From an uncultured Oscillospiraceae bacterium (GTDB taxonomy: Bacteria > Bacillota > Clostridia > Oscillospirales > Ruminococcaceae): a stretch of DNA of 9,310 bases. The stretch spans positions 1 through 9,310 of the forward strand of contig UREN01000073.1 in NCBI GenBank assembly GCA_900546885.1, written 5' to 3'. Positions 1 through 5,973 of this stretch are shown here, one piece after another (position 1 is the stretch's first letter; each line of letters starts with the position of its first letter). The translations under genes were made by a program, and so were the position numbers. The notes under the pieces were generated by a model. That model saw only the letters and a list, made by a program, of their open reading frames with translations. It was not told the DNA's origin and ran no database searches.

Positions 1-30
1 TTTCTTGTTTTTGGCATCATCTGAAATGCG

Positions 31-76
31 CTATAAAACCCTATAAAACGCCCAAAAATGCAGAGCAAATGCAGAG
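31..76. repeat. Two short direct-repeat pairs at the left edge
   Basis: CTATAAAAC occurs at 31-39 and 41-49 (period 10), and AAATGCAGAG at 56-65 and 67-76 (period 11). They lie beyond the terminator of the minus-strand unit, so they may belong to the control region of a gene outside the window or mean nothing. No coding potential is visible in 1-76. Confidence 0.3.
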
Positions 77-110
77 TAAAAAGCCCCCGGAGAATATATC
101 TCCGGGGGCT
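77..110 (-). terminator. Intrinsic terminator of the 365-aa protein unit
   Basis: A perfect 12-bp GC-rich stem (arms 82-93 and 99-110) encloses the 5-base loop TATAT. Read on the minus strand it is followed at once by five T residues (81-77 region), the classic rho-independent layout. It lies 12 bases after the stop of the small ORF at 123-266, which makes it the natural end of that transcript. On the plus strand no T-run follows, so it works in one direction only. Confidence 0.85.
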
Positions 111-122
111 GAGCTTATGGAA

Positions 123-266
123 TTAAACGCTTTCCATCTGCTTCATAAACCGGTGAATCATTTCGCGCCTATGTTTCTGGCCGTTTTTTCTCTCATCGCG
201 TGCCGCACATGCAAACGGCGCCGGGGCAACGCACCGGCACCGTTTGTTTCCGTGACAACCGCTCAT
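123..266 (-). CDS. Possible 47-aa small protein, translationally coupled
   Basis: This short ORF begins with an ATG that overlaps the TGA stop of the upstream 365-aa gene in the ATGA arrangement typical of translational coupling. GAGGA just before the ATG could act as a ribosome-binding site, though the spacing is short (about 3-4 bases). It ends in TAA 12 bases before a strong terminator. The product starts MSGCHGNKRCRC, with Cys 4, 10, 12 and 20 and His5, which could be a metal site. It continues into a very basic, hydrophilic tail (ERKNGQKHRREMIHRFMKQM) that could form an amphipathic helix. An imperfect hairpin (212-246) covers codons 8-18. I recognise no family. Overlap geometry and terminator position favour a real gene, but a chance ORF in the 3' leader of the transcript is quite possible. 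Confidence 0.4.
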   Translation of the reverse strand: MSGCHGNKRCRCVAPAPFACAARDERKNGQKHRREMIHRFMKQMESV

Positions 267-1360
267 TCTTCCTCATAACAGCGGCTGCAGCGTGAATAGC
301 CCTCCTGCTCGGCCTCTTCTAGCGAGATCTGCACAGGGTCTATCACGCGGCTGCAGTCTGGCGTGCTGTGGTAGCGCATGCCAAAATAGCGGGAAACCCA
401 CACAGTTTGCTGCGGCGCGGCCGTTTCGCTGCCAGAGGCAGCCTGCGCCTGGCTTTGCGTGGCCATGCCCTCTTTCAGGCCCTCTTCATAGCCTTCGCTG
501 CGGCCCGCCTCATAGCCGTCCGCCTTGCCCTCGGCATAGCCCCGGTTGTAGCCCTCATCATAGCTTCCGTTCTCTTCCAGCGCCGCGGCATAGCCGCTTT
601 CATAGGTGCCATTCTCGGAAATGGCCGCGGCATAGCCGCCGTCATAGGTGCCGTTTTCCCGCACAGACGCCCGGTAACCCAGCCAATAGGCCAGCCCCAG
701 GGCGGCAAGCAGCACAATTACCGCCAAAGTAATGCCAAATGCGAACGCAAACTGCCTTGCGCGCCCTCCCAAATGCGGAAGATGCAGCTTTGCGCGGGCG
801 CGCGCCCACCCTGCGCGCATTTTTTCCGCCGCAGCATGCACCCAGCCCATATTCGGGCGGGGAAGCTTCCAGGGAGGGCGGAAAGCCGCTTTTTCCGGCT
901 GTGCCTGGCCGCTTTCTTCCGCCACTGCAACGGCGGCAACCGGCACGCCGTCCCCTGCGCCATTCCTTTCAGCAGGCGTGCTTTTTTCGCCTGTACGGCC
1001 GCCTTGCGGCGCGGCTTCTTCCGGGCGGGGGGCCTCGCTTGCCTGCGGCATATCAAACAGGGCGGCCGCCTGGGCGCTTTTCATGTATTCATAAATCGAC
1101 ATGCCGCATGCGCCCGACGCGCTAAGCAGCAGCCGCCAAACCCGGCATTCTTCCGGCAGGGCGCCTTGCTGCTCACACACTGCGGGCTGCGCACAGCCCG
1201 GCAGCGTGCCGCCCGGGCACATCCGGGCAGCGCGCCGTTCCAATTCCTCCAGCGCAGCGTCCCACGCAAGGCCGTTTTGCCAGGCAAACACCCTCACACG
1301 CGCCACATACGGGCAAAGCTCGCCGCACTGCCGGTTTGCCGCAGGGCCATATCGTTCCAT
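263..1360 (-). CDS. Single-pass membrane protein, repeats and zinc-ribbon-like C-terminus
   Basis: I do not recognise a named family for the whole 365-residue protein. The ATG at 1360 is preceded by AGAGGTG at suitable spacing. Residues 1-90 are cysteine-rich (Cys 12, 16, 48, 56, 62, 72, 85), suggesting a metal or disulfide-bonded cytoplasmic domain. Residues 105-200 form a low-complexity Ala/Pro/Glu then Arg-rich linker. Residues about 204-228 are one strong transmembrane helix with a basic stretch before it, predicting N-inside, C-outside. Directly outside come three 14-residue repeats of type ENGTYxxGYAAAxx (235-276), then a GY/EG-rich charged stretch (277-298). The last 45 residues (YHSTPDCSRV ... 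GYSRCSRC) carry His331, Cys336, Cys358 and Cys361, like a small C-terminal domain often seen in Firmicutes surface proteins (YH-x4-C ... CxxC). It has its own promoter upstream. A sensory or envelope role is a guess. Confidence 0.8.
   Translation of the reverse strand: MERYGPAANRQCGELCPYVARVRVFAWQNGLAWDAALEELERRAARMCPGGTLPGCAQPAVCEQQGALPEECRVWRLLLSASGACGMSIYEYMKSAQAAALFDMPQASEAPRPEEAAPQGGRTGEKSTPAERNGAGDGVPVAAVAVAEESGQAQPEKAAFRPPWKLPRPNMGWVHAAAEKMRAGWARARAKLHLPHLGGRARQFAFAFGITLAVIVLLAALGLAYWLGYRASVRENGTYDGGYAAAISENGTYESGYAAALEENGSYDEGYNRGYAEGKADGYEAGRSEGYEEGLKEGMATQSQAQAASGSETAAPQQTVWVSRYFGMRYHSTPDCSRVIDPVQISLEEAEQEGYSRCSRCYEEE
533..658 (-). repeat. Three in-frame 42-bp repeats in the 365-aa gene
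   Basis: Three tandem 42-base units (617-658, 575-616, 533-574) encode ENGTYDGGYAAAIS, ENGTYESGYAAALE and ENGSYDEGYNRGYA. The third is the most diverged and grades into a GY/EG-rich segment. The units sit just after the membrane helix, so they would form a regular extension on the outer face if the predicted topology is right. Such units can change copy number by slippage. Confidence 0.8.
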
Positions 1361-1481
1361 CTGCAGGCACCTCTTTTCTCACAGGCCTGCCGGGCATGGC
1401 CTGTGCCGTTTCATTTCCGCCGCACAGGGCAGGGGCTTGCCTGCCTTTTGCGCCGCGGCCCGGCCTTTTATCTGCAAATAA

Positions 1482-1506
1482 AAAAACAGTGCAATGCACT
1501 GTTTTT
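1482..1506. promoter_or_regulatory. Perfect 25-bp palindrome: operator or bidirectional terminator
   Basis: Arms AAAAACAGTGCA (1482-1493) and TGCACTGTTTTT (1495-1506) are perfect inverted repeats around one base. It directly abuts the -10 box of the minus-strand promoter (1507-1512) and would span the expected transcription start, the classic place for a repressor operator. As RNA it folds as CAGTGC-AAT-GCACTG with T-runs on both sides, so it could equally end the upstream nine-gene transcript, whose stop lies at 1657 with no other T-tailed hairpin behind it. A degenerate second copy (GTGCAAAATGACTGTTTTTT, 1538-1557) lies just upstream of the -35 box. Confidence 0.6.
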
Positions 1507-1535
1507 ATTATACCGTCTTCCCGTGCGGCGGGCAA
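1507..1535 (-). promoter_or_regulatory. Sigma-A type promoter of the 365-aa gene
   Basis: On the minus strand TTGCCC (1535-1530) and a consensus TATAAT (1512-1507) are separated by 17 bases. Transcription would start near 1500, inside the 25-bp palindrome, leaving a leader of about 140 bases before the ATG at 1360. I see no better promoter between 1361 and 1480. The rest of the 1361-1656 gap is GC-rich and holds only a nested hairpin near 1606-1648 without a T-tail. Confidence 0.6.
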
Positions 1536-1656
1536 CCGTGCAAAATGACTGTTTTTTCTGCCAATGCTTCGCCATTCTCGCCATATTCGCCCGCGTTGAC
1601 GCTTTGGCCTGACGCCCCAGGGCCTTTTGCCCCGGGCCGGCACAGGCCGTTGTGTT

Positions 1657-2220
1657 TTACAGCCCCTGCAAAAGGGCCATGCACTTTTCAGGCTCCGGGG
1701 CGAACAGGGATGTCACCCGAATCGTCTCATCCAGCCCTTCTTCCTTCAGCATGCCGCACAGCACATCCATCAAAATGCCGTGCTTTTTCCCCAGTGTGCA
1801 GCCTGCCAACGTCTCTTCCAGGCCATCCCTGCCGGCAAAACTGCCATACCAGTTCCCGCAGGAGGTGTAGTCCACCCCGCAGCTGGGGCTGCCGTCCACG
1901 CCCACCACACCAAGAACGTGAAAGCGCTCGGGGTGCGCAAGGTATTCTTTCATTTGAAGAAGATAGGGCGAGAGGATGGCCCGGCAATGTGCCCGGAAAA
2001 ACGGGTTGTCGAACTGGTTGCTCACATGGCCCCAGCGCTGTGCCCCATACAGCGTAAATTCCGGGCAGGGCAGTTGAATCATCTGCACACCCAATTCCAG
2101 CGCACGGCCTACAAAACGGCGGCGCAGGGCCTCCTCGGCATCAATCTCGGCCTGGTTGTACAGCACCACCTTGGCCGCTGTGTTTAAAATACAATGCGAA
2201 ACAAACAGGATATTCTGCAT
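1657..2220 (-). CDS. TudS-related (DUF523-like) putative desulfidase
   Basis: This 187-residue protein matches the layout of TudS-type desulfidases, in which three cysteines hold a [4Fe-4S] cluster that takes sulfur from thiouracil. The three expected elements are present: Cys10 in SHCILN (usually CLLG in classic DUF523 proteins), Cys52 in LPCPE, and Cys114 in GVDGSPSCG. From memory it resembles the family named for C. difficile CD3072, described as a TudS-related putative desulfidase; that assignment needs a profile search. Additional cysteines at 79, 121, 141, 155 and 180 are not part of the core pattern. It is probably cytoplasmic, as there is no signal peptide or membrane helix. The ATG at 2220 follows AAAGGAGGA, with rather long spacing of 12 bases and no alternative in-frame start. 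It is the last gene of the cluster, 44 bases after the MFS gene. Removing sulfur from thio-bases imported by the ECF system is the likely role, by inference. Confidence 0.75.
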   Translation of the reverse strand: MQNILFVSHCILNTAAKVVLYNQAEIDAEEALRRRFVGRALELGVQMIQLPCPEFTLYGAQRWGHVSNQFDNPFFRAHCRAILSPYLLQMKEYLAHPERFHVLGVVGVDGSPSCGVDYTSCGNWYGSFAGRDGLEETLAGCTLGKKHGILMDVLCGMLKEEGLDETIRVTSLFAPEPEKCMALLQGL

Positions 2221-2264
2221 GACGAAACCAATCCTCCTTTTTCCGGCGGGCGGCCCCGCTTGGC

Positions 2265-3533
2265 TTACCGCCGGTTCGGTTCATCTTTCAATGTAAAGGT
2301 AAGCAGCGCGCAGACGGCATACACCGCCATGGCAATCAGAAAAACCGCCGTGTAGGAAAACCGGCCCACAATGGCCGCGCCTGCAAACGAGCTCACCACA
2401 TACAGCGGGGCGCACAGCAGGCCCGAGGCCGCAGCATAGATGGGCGTGCGCACATTGCCCGAATAGGCCACACAGGCGATGTTGTTGGACATCATAACGC
2501 CGTTCACGGCAACCGCCAGCAGGGCATACATCACAAATGCCAGGCGCCAGTCCCGTATCAGGATAACCATCAGGGCCGCCGCCGCGCCGCACAGGCACGA
2601 GCAGCGCAGCACACGGGTGGCGCCAAACCGGTCTGCAATGCGCCCCAGCACAAGGCTGCTAACCACCTTCGACACAAGGTACACCGTCGTCATAATGCCC
2701 ACAAAACCTGCGGGCGCGCCCTCCAGCTCGCCTGCCGCAATGATATAGTAAGGCACAGCAAACTCTGCTGCCCCCACCAGCACCTTAACCAGCGTATAGT
2801 TGCGGAACGGACGGTTTTCCCGCAAAATCTGCACGCCAATAGGGAAAATATCCCGCAGGCGGATGTGTTCTACCACGCGGTCGTCCGTCACTTCGCGCAC
2901 ACCCACGCTTACCACCACCGTGGCCACCAGTGCCGAAACAAGGCCCATCAGAAACACAGCGCGGAAGCTGAGCGGAAATTCAAACTGTTCCAGGCAGCGC
3001 GTGAGAAGCAGGGACGCCACCACACCGGCCAAAGAGCCCACCATGTTGTAAGCGCCGTAGAACGTGCCCACGTTGCGGTGGATGGAAGTGCCCACCATCT
3101 GCGCGAACAGCGGGTTTGACATGCCTGCGCTGGCCGAGTAAATGGCAAACGAAACAAAGAACAGCACCAGCGCTATCTGCGTGTTTCCCCCCACCAGGAA
3201 TGTGGAAAGAAAAATGGTGAAAAAGCCTACGCGCTGTAAAAAGCACACAATGACGCTGATCCATTTCGGGCTTTTTGCATTGACGCCCAGCACGCAGGAA
3301 AACACGGTGCACCCGTAGGAAAAACCATAATACAAAGCCGAGATAAGCGCGATGTAAATTGCCTTGTCGGAAAGGGACGCCACATAAACAGGCAGCACAT
3401 TTTCCGGCGAAAACATGGCCAGCGCGAAGGAAAACGTAAAGCCTTCGAACATCAGGCTGATAAAGTTGCGCGGGTAAAAACGTTCCTTTTTCTGATACAA
3501 TTCCTGCGCTGAAAGCTCCGTTTGGGGCTTCAT
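2265..3533 (-). CDS. MFS family 12-helix transporter
   Basis: This 422-residue polytopic membrane protein has about twelve hydrophobic helices in two halves, separated by a charged central loop (about 211-247). The MFS loop motif GRIADRFG is at residues 297-304, and an imperfect counterpart lies in the first half. An earlier in-frame ATG at 3584 would add 17 residues, but it lies inside a hairpin. The ATG at 3533 has a textbook AAGGAGG six bases upstream, so I chose it. It sits between ecfT and the TudS-like gene, preceded by a terminator-like hairpin, so it may be expressed at a lower level than the ECF genes. Its substrate cannot be read from the sequence. Export of a released base or sulfur product, or low-affinity nucleoside or base uptake, would fit the context. 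Confidence is high for the superfamily and low for substrate. Confidence 0.88.
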   Translation of the reverse strand: MKPQTELSAQELYQKKERFYPRNFISLMFEGFTFSFALAMFSPENVLPVYVASLSDKAIYIALISALYYGFSYGCTVFSCVLGVNAKSPKWISVIVCFLQRVGFFTIFLSTFLVGGNTQIALVLFFVSFAIYSASAGMSNPLFAQMVGTSIHRNVGTFYGAYNMVGSLAGVVASLLLTRCLEQFEFPLSFRAVFLMGLVSALVATVVVSVGVREVTDDRVVEHIRLRDIFPIGVQILRENRPFRNYTLVKVLVGAAEFAVPYYIIAAGELEGAPAGFVGIMTTVYLVSKVVSSLVLGRIADRFGATRVLRCSCLCGAAAALMVILIRDWRLAFVMYALLAVAVNGVMMSNNIACVAYSGNVRTPIYAAASGLLCAPLYVVSSFAGAAIVGRFSYTAVFLIAMAVYAVCALLTFTLKDEPNRR

Positions 3534-3548
3534 GCCATTCCTCCTTTG

Positions 3549-3590
3549 CATAAAACAGGAGGCATGCGGGGCGTTCGCCCGCATGCCTCC
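3549..3590 (-). terminator. Terminator-like hairpin (attenuator) between ecfT and MFS gene
   Basis: A perfect 13-bp GC-rich stem (arms 3558-3570 and 3578-3590) with a 7-base loop is followed on the minus strand by TGTTTTATG. It begins 12 bases after the ecfT stop. The T-run is interrupted, so read-through is expected. The MFS ribosome-binding site lies just after it, which suggests partial termination that lowers expression of the last two genes. Confidence 0.6.
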
Positions 3591-3602
3591 CCAGTGGCCT
3601 GT

Positions 3603-4412
3603 TTACATGATATTCGTCAGGAACGCGGGGATCACCCCTACCGCCGACAGCACGCCGTATGCGATAGAGAATACGCCAAGCAAAATGCCAAACCACTTGC
3701 ACACAGGGTCCCACTTATAGGGTGTCAGCTCGCGGTATACGGTTTTTTTGCATTCAGAGTTGAAGCCTTTTGTCTCCATGGCAACTGCCTGGTCCTGCAC
3801 CTTCACGATGGAGTTTGCCACCACAGGCACCATGATGGGAATAAAGGCTTTAAAGCGCTGAAGCAGGTTTCCCTCCGTATTGAGCCCGCGGGCCCGCTGT
3901 GCATCGCGAATCTGCTCCATATCTTTGCTTAAAAGCGTGATAACCTGGAACGAATCGATGAAGGTAAACATCGCCTTGTAGGGGATGCCCGCCTTGCACA
4001 TGGTAGCGCCAAGATCCGTCGTGTCCATGGACAGGAAGATGGTGAACAGCGCGCACATCAGCGGGCACACCCTGAGAAAGAACCGGGACGCATACGCGAA
4101 GCCCTTGGCGTAATAATCGATGCCGAGCACGGTGAACATCACCGGGTCTGTTGCTTTGTCGATCACCGGGGCAACCGCGCCATGGATGCCGTACATGGAG
4201 ACGAACAGAATGGTCATTGTCACCAGCAGCACCTTGAACAGTGTCGTCTGCTTTTCATGTATCACCATGGCCACGCTGATTAGGGCCACTGCAATGGAAA
4301 AGTACATGTTCCGCAAAAGCAGCACCGCCAGAATAAGCCCCAGAGCAAGCCACAGCTTCGGCGCCGGCGTCAGCTTTTTCAAAAATGTGGGGAAGTTGCG
4401 CTCTTGTATCAT
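3603..4412 (-). CDS. ecfT: ECF transporter T component (EcfT)
   Basis: EcfT is the membrane scaffold that joins the two EcfA ATPases to the substrate-binding S protein in energy-coupling factor importers. The 269-residue product has several hydrophobic helices (about 18-50, 58-80, 105-128, 243-262). In the long cytoplasmic coupling region it carries the two short motifs that contact the ATPases: Ala174-Arg175-Gly176 in RDAQRARGL, and Thr214-Lys215-Gly216 in AMETKGF. The second has Lys where Arg is common. Length is normal for the family. The ribosome-binding site is weak (GGAAGGAAG about 8-14 bases upstream). It lies 39 bases after the S gene, and with both ATPases adjacent it completes a dedicated four-gene (group I) ECF transporter. 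Confidence 0.92.
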   Translation of the reverse strand: MIQERNFPTFLKKLTPAPKLWLALGLILAVLLLRNMYFSIAVALISVAMVIHEKQTTLFKVLLVTMTILFVSMYGIHGAVAPVIDKATDPVMFTVLGIDYYAKGFAYASRFFLRVCPLMCALFTIFLSMDTTDLGATMCKAGIPYKAMFTFIDSFQVITLLSKDMEQIRDAQRARGLNTEGNLLQRFKAFIPIMVPVVANSIVKVQDQAVAMETKGFNSECKKTVYRELTPYKWDPVCKWFGILLGVFSIAYGVLSAVGVIPAFLTNIM

Positions 4413-4451
4413 AACCTTATCTTCCTTCCAATCTGCTCACGCGGCGGCGTG

Positions 4452-5093
4452 TTATTCGGCCTTCGGCGCCGCAGCCTCTTCCTTTTTCTCCTCTTTCTTT
4501 TTGCCGCCAGACAAAGACTGCATATTGGCAGGCAGCTTGCGCAGGATGATCCACGCAATGACGCAGGCAATACCCTTATCCACCAGGTTCGCAGGGATGC
4601 GCGCCAGGAAGGCTGCGCTTGCAAGGTCTGTGCCAAGCGCCTGGAAGCCCACAATCATCAGGTTGGTGCCCACGTTGCCGTCGATGCCGCCATATACCAC
4701 CATCGAGATGGGCGCCGCAACAATAGAGTTCCACAGCGACACAAGAACCGTGGCGATTATGACGTGCAAAATGTTCTTATACTTGCCATAGCGCGCCATA
4801 TAGCCCACAATGAGGCCGGAGCCAATATTGCACAGGCCGAACAGCGAGGCCATGATATTGCCCTGCACCAGCGACGAAATGATGTTGTACAGCACGCCGG
4901 ACGTGGCACCGATCCACGGGCCCATGATAGAGGCCACAATGATGGTGCCGATGGAATCCAGGTAAATGGGAAGGCCCAGGCTGGTGGCGATTTGACCGCC
5001 CACATAGTTGATAGCCACACCAAGCGGGATCATAATCGCGATATAGGTGCCGCGAAGCCTGCCCTTCGAAGAATCGACCGAATTCATTGCCAT
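4452..5093 (-). CDS. ECF transporter substrate-binding S component
   Basis: This 213-residue membrane protein is the probable substrate-binding subunit of the ECF importer. It has about six hydrophobic helices and the pattern PLGVAINYVGGQIATSLGLP (residues 23-42), then YLDSIGT (44-50) and GPWIGATSGVLYN (58-70), typical of vitamin- and nucleoside-type S proteins. From memory it resembles the S component named for C. difficile CD3073, whose gene neighbours the TudS-like CD3072, matching this cluster. The N-terminal MAMNSVDSSKGRLRG precedes helix 1, which in S proteins docks with EcfT. The last 17 residues form an unusual Lys/Glu/Ala tail (KKKEEKKEEAAAPKAE), probably cytoplasmic. The ATG at 5093 has AAGGAGGA seven bases upstream, the best site in the cluster. 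Substrate is inferred from neighbours to be a nucleoside or a modified base; riboflavin, thiamine-like or other vitamins are less likely here. Confidence 0.85.
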   Translation of the reverse strand: MAMNSVDSSKGRLRGTYIAIMIPLGVAINYVGGQIATSLGLPIYLDSIGTIIVASIMGPWIGATSGVLYNIISSLVQGNIMASLFGLCNIGSGLIVGYMARYGKYKNILHVIIATVLVSLWNSIVAAPISMVVYGGIDGNVGTNLMIVGFQALGTDLASAAFLARIPANLVDKGIACVIAWIILRKLPANMQSLSGGKKKEEKKEEAAAPKAE

Positions 5094-5152
5094 GAGAAAT
5101 TCCTCCTTATTATTTATTCACACCCGGCCAGCGGGTGGTTGAGACATAAAAC

Positions 5153-5971
5153 TCAGGAATCGTATTTTTTTACAAAATCCGCCACAGAAAGCGCGGCCGT
5201 GTCCATTCCCTTTCGGCCAAGGCGAAGGTCCAGCTGCATGATTTGCGGGGGCTCTACCTGTGCATGTTTCAGAATATCTGCATTCAAAAACACCTTTTCC
5301 GGCACAGCGTCGTCCAAAATTTCGCCCTGGGCCATCACCACCACGCGGCTGGAGTTCTCTGCCACATAGTCCATATCATGCGAGATAATCACCACCGTGT
5401 GCCCCTCGTCGTGCATCAGGCGGATAATCTTCGTCAGCATCTCGCGGCCCACTTCGTCCAGGCCGCCCGTGGGCTCGTCCAGCACCAGAACCTCCGGCGC
5501 AAAGATGAGCACCGAGGCAATGGTGATGATTTTCTTGGTGGTATAGTCCAGCGTCATGGGGTGCTTGTCCAGCAGATGTTCCAGCCCCATCAGCTCGCTC
5601 ACCATCTTCAGGCCTTCATCTGCCTGCTGCTGGGTAAAGCCAAAGTATTTCGGGGCCACCATCAATTCTTCCCGCACTGTGGTGCAGAAAATTTGGTGGT
5701 TGGGGTTTTGAAACACATAGCCGCAGCGGCGCGACATCTCGGCCACAGATTTTCCGGTGGAGTCTTCCCCCATCAGGTACACTTTGCCCTCTGTGGGCCG
5801 CAGCAGGCCGTTGAAATGGCGCACCAGGGTGGTTTTGCCACTGCCGTTCTGCCCCACGATGGATACGACATCGCCCTTGTTGATATCCAGGTCAATCCCC
5901 TTCAGGGCCTTGACGTTTCCGCGCGGGTAAACATGCACCAGCTTTTCCACGCGAATTACAGCTTCTGCCAT
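5153..5971 (-). CDS. ecfA: ECF ATPase EcfA with degenerate signature motif
   Basis: One of two ABC ATPases that power the ECF importer. The 272-residue product (from ATG 5971) has a full Walker A (GQNGSGKTT, 40-48), Q-loop Gln88 (VFQNPNHQIF), Walker B with catalytic Glu166 (VLVLDEPT) and the H-loop His198 (ISHD). The ABC signature, normally LSGGQ, is replaced by LDYTT (141-145) in HPMTLDYTTKKIITIASVL, although its flanks are normal for EcfA. The GTG at 5977 would overlap the previous gene but is only two bases from AAGGAGG; the ATG at 5971 has nine bases of spacing, so I chose it. The gap to the preceding ATPase gene is two bases, so the pair is almost certainly cotranslated as a heterodimer. 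The degenerate signature should make ATP hydrolysis asymmetric. Confidence 0.93.
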   Translation of the reverse strand: MAEAVIRVEKLVHVYPRGNVKALKGIDLDINKGDVVSIVGQNGSGKTTLVRHFNGLLRPTEGKVYLMGEDSTGKSVAEMSRRCGYVFQNPNHQIFCTTVREELMVAPKYFGFTQQQADEGLKMVSELMGLEHLLDKHPMTLDYTTKKIITIASVLIFAPEVLVLDEPTGGLDEVGREMLTKIIRLMHDEGHTVVIISHDMDYVAENSSRVVVMAQGEILDDAVPEKVFLNADILKHAQVEPPQIMQLDLRLGRKGMDTAALSVADFVKKYDS

Positions 5972-5973
5972 CT

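Noticed and set aside
212..246. Imperfect 13-bp hairpin as the terminator of the 365-aa gene
   Set aside because: It has no T-run on the minus strand, and the much better terminator lies at 77-110.
368..1612. Long open plus-strand frame (414 codons) across the 365-aa gene
   Set aside because: It is antisense to a gene with a good start, ribosome-binding site, membrane helix and clear repeats. Its product is Arg/Ala/Cys-rich without recognisable motifs, as expected for the reverse frame of GC-rich coding DNA.
1173..1643. Minus-strand 156-codon frame spanning the promoter region and the start of the 365-aa gene
   Set aside because: It begins upstream of the promoter, overlaps the supported gene in another frame, and is Arg/Gly/Pro-rich without motifs.
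1606..1648. Nested hairpin (CCCAGGGC/GCCCCGGG within GGCCTG/CAGGCC) after the TudS-like gene as its terminator
   Set aside because: There is one wobble pair, and no T-run follows on the minus strand (AAAGCG instead). It may still help mRNA stability, but I cannot support termination.
3534..3584. 17-residue N-terminal extension of the MFS protein from an ATG at 3584
   Set aside because: That start sits in the terminator-like hairpin with no ribosome-binding site, whereas ATG 3533 has AAGGAGG at ideal spacing.
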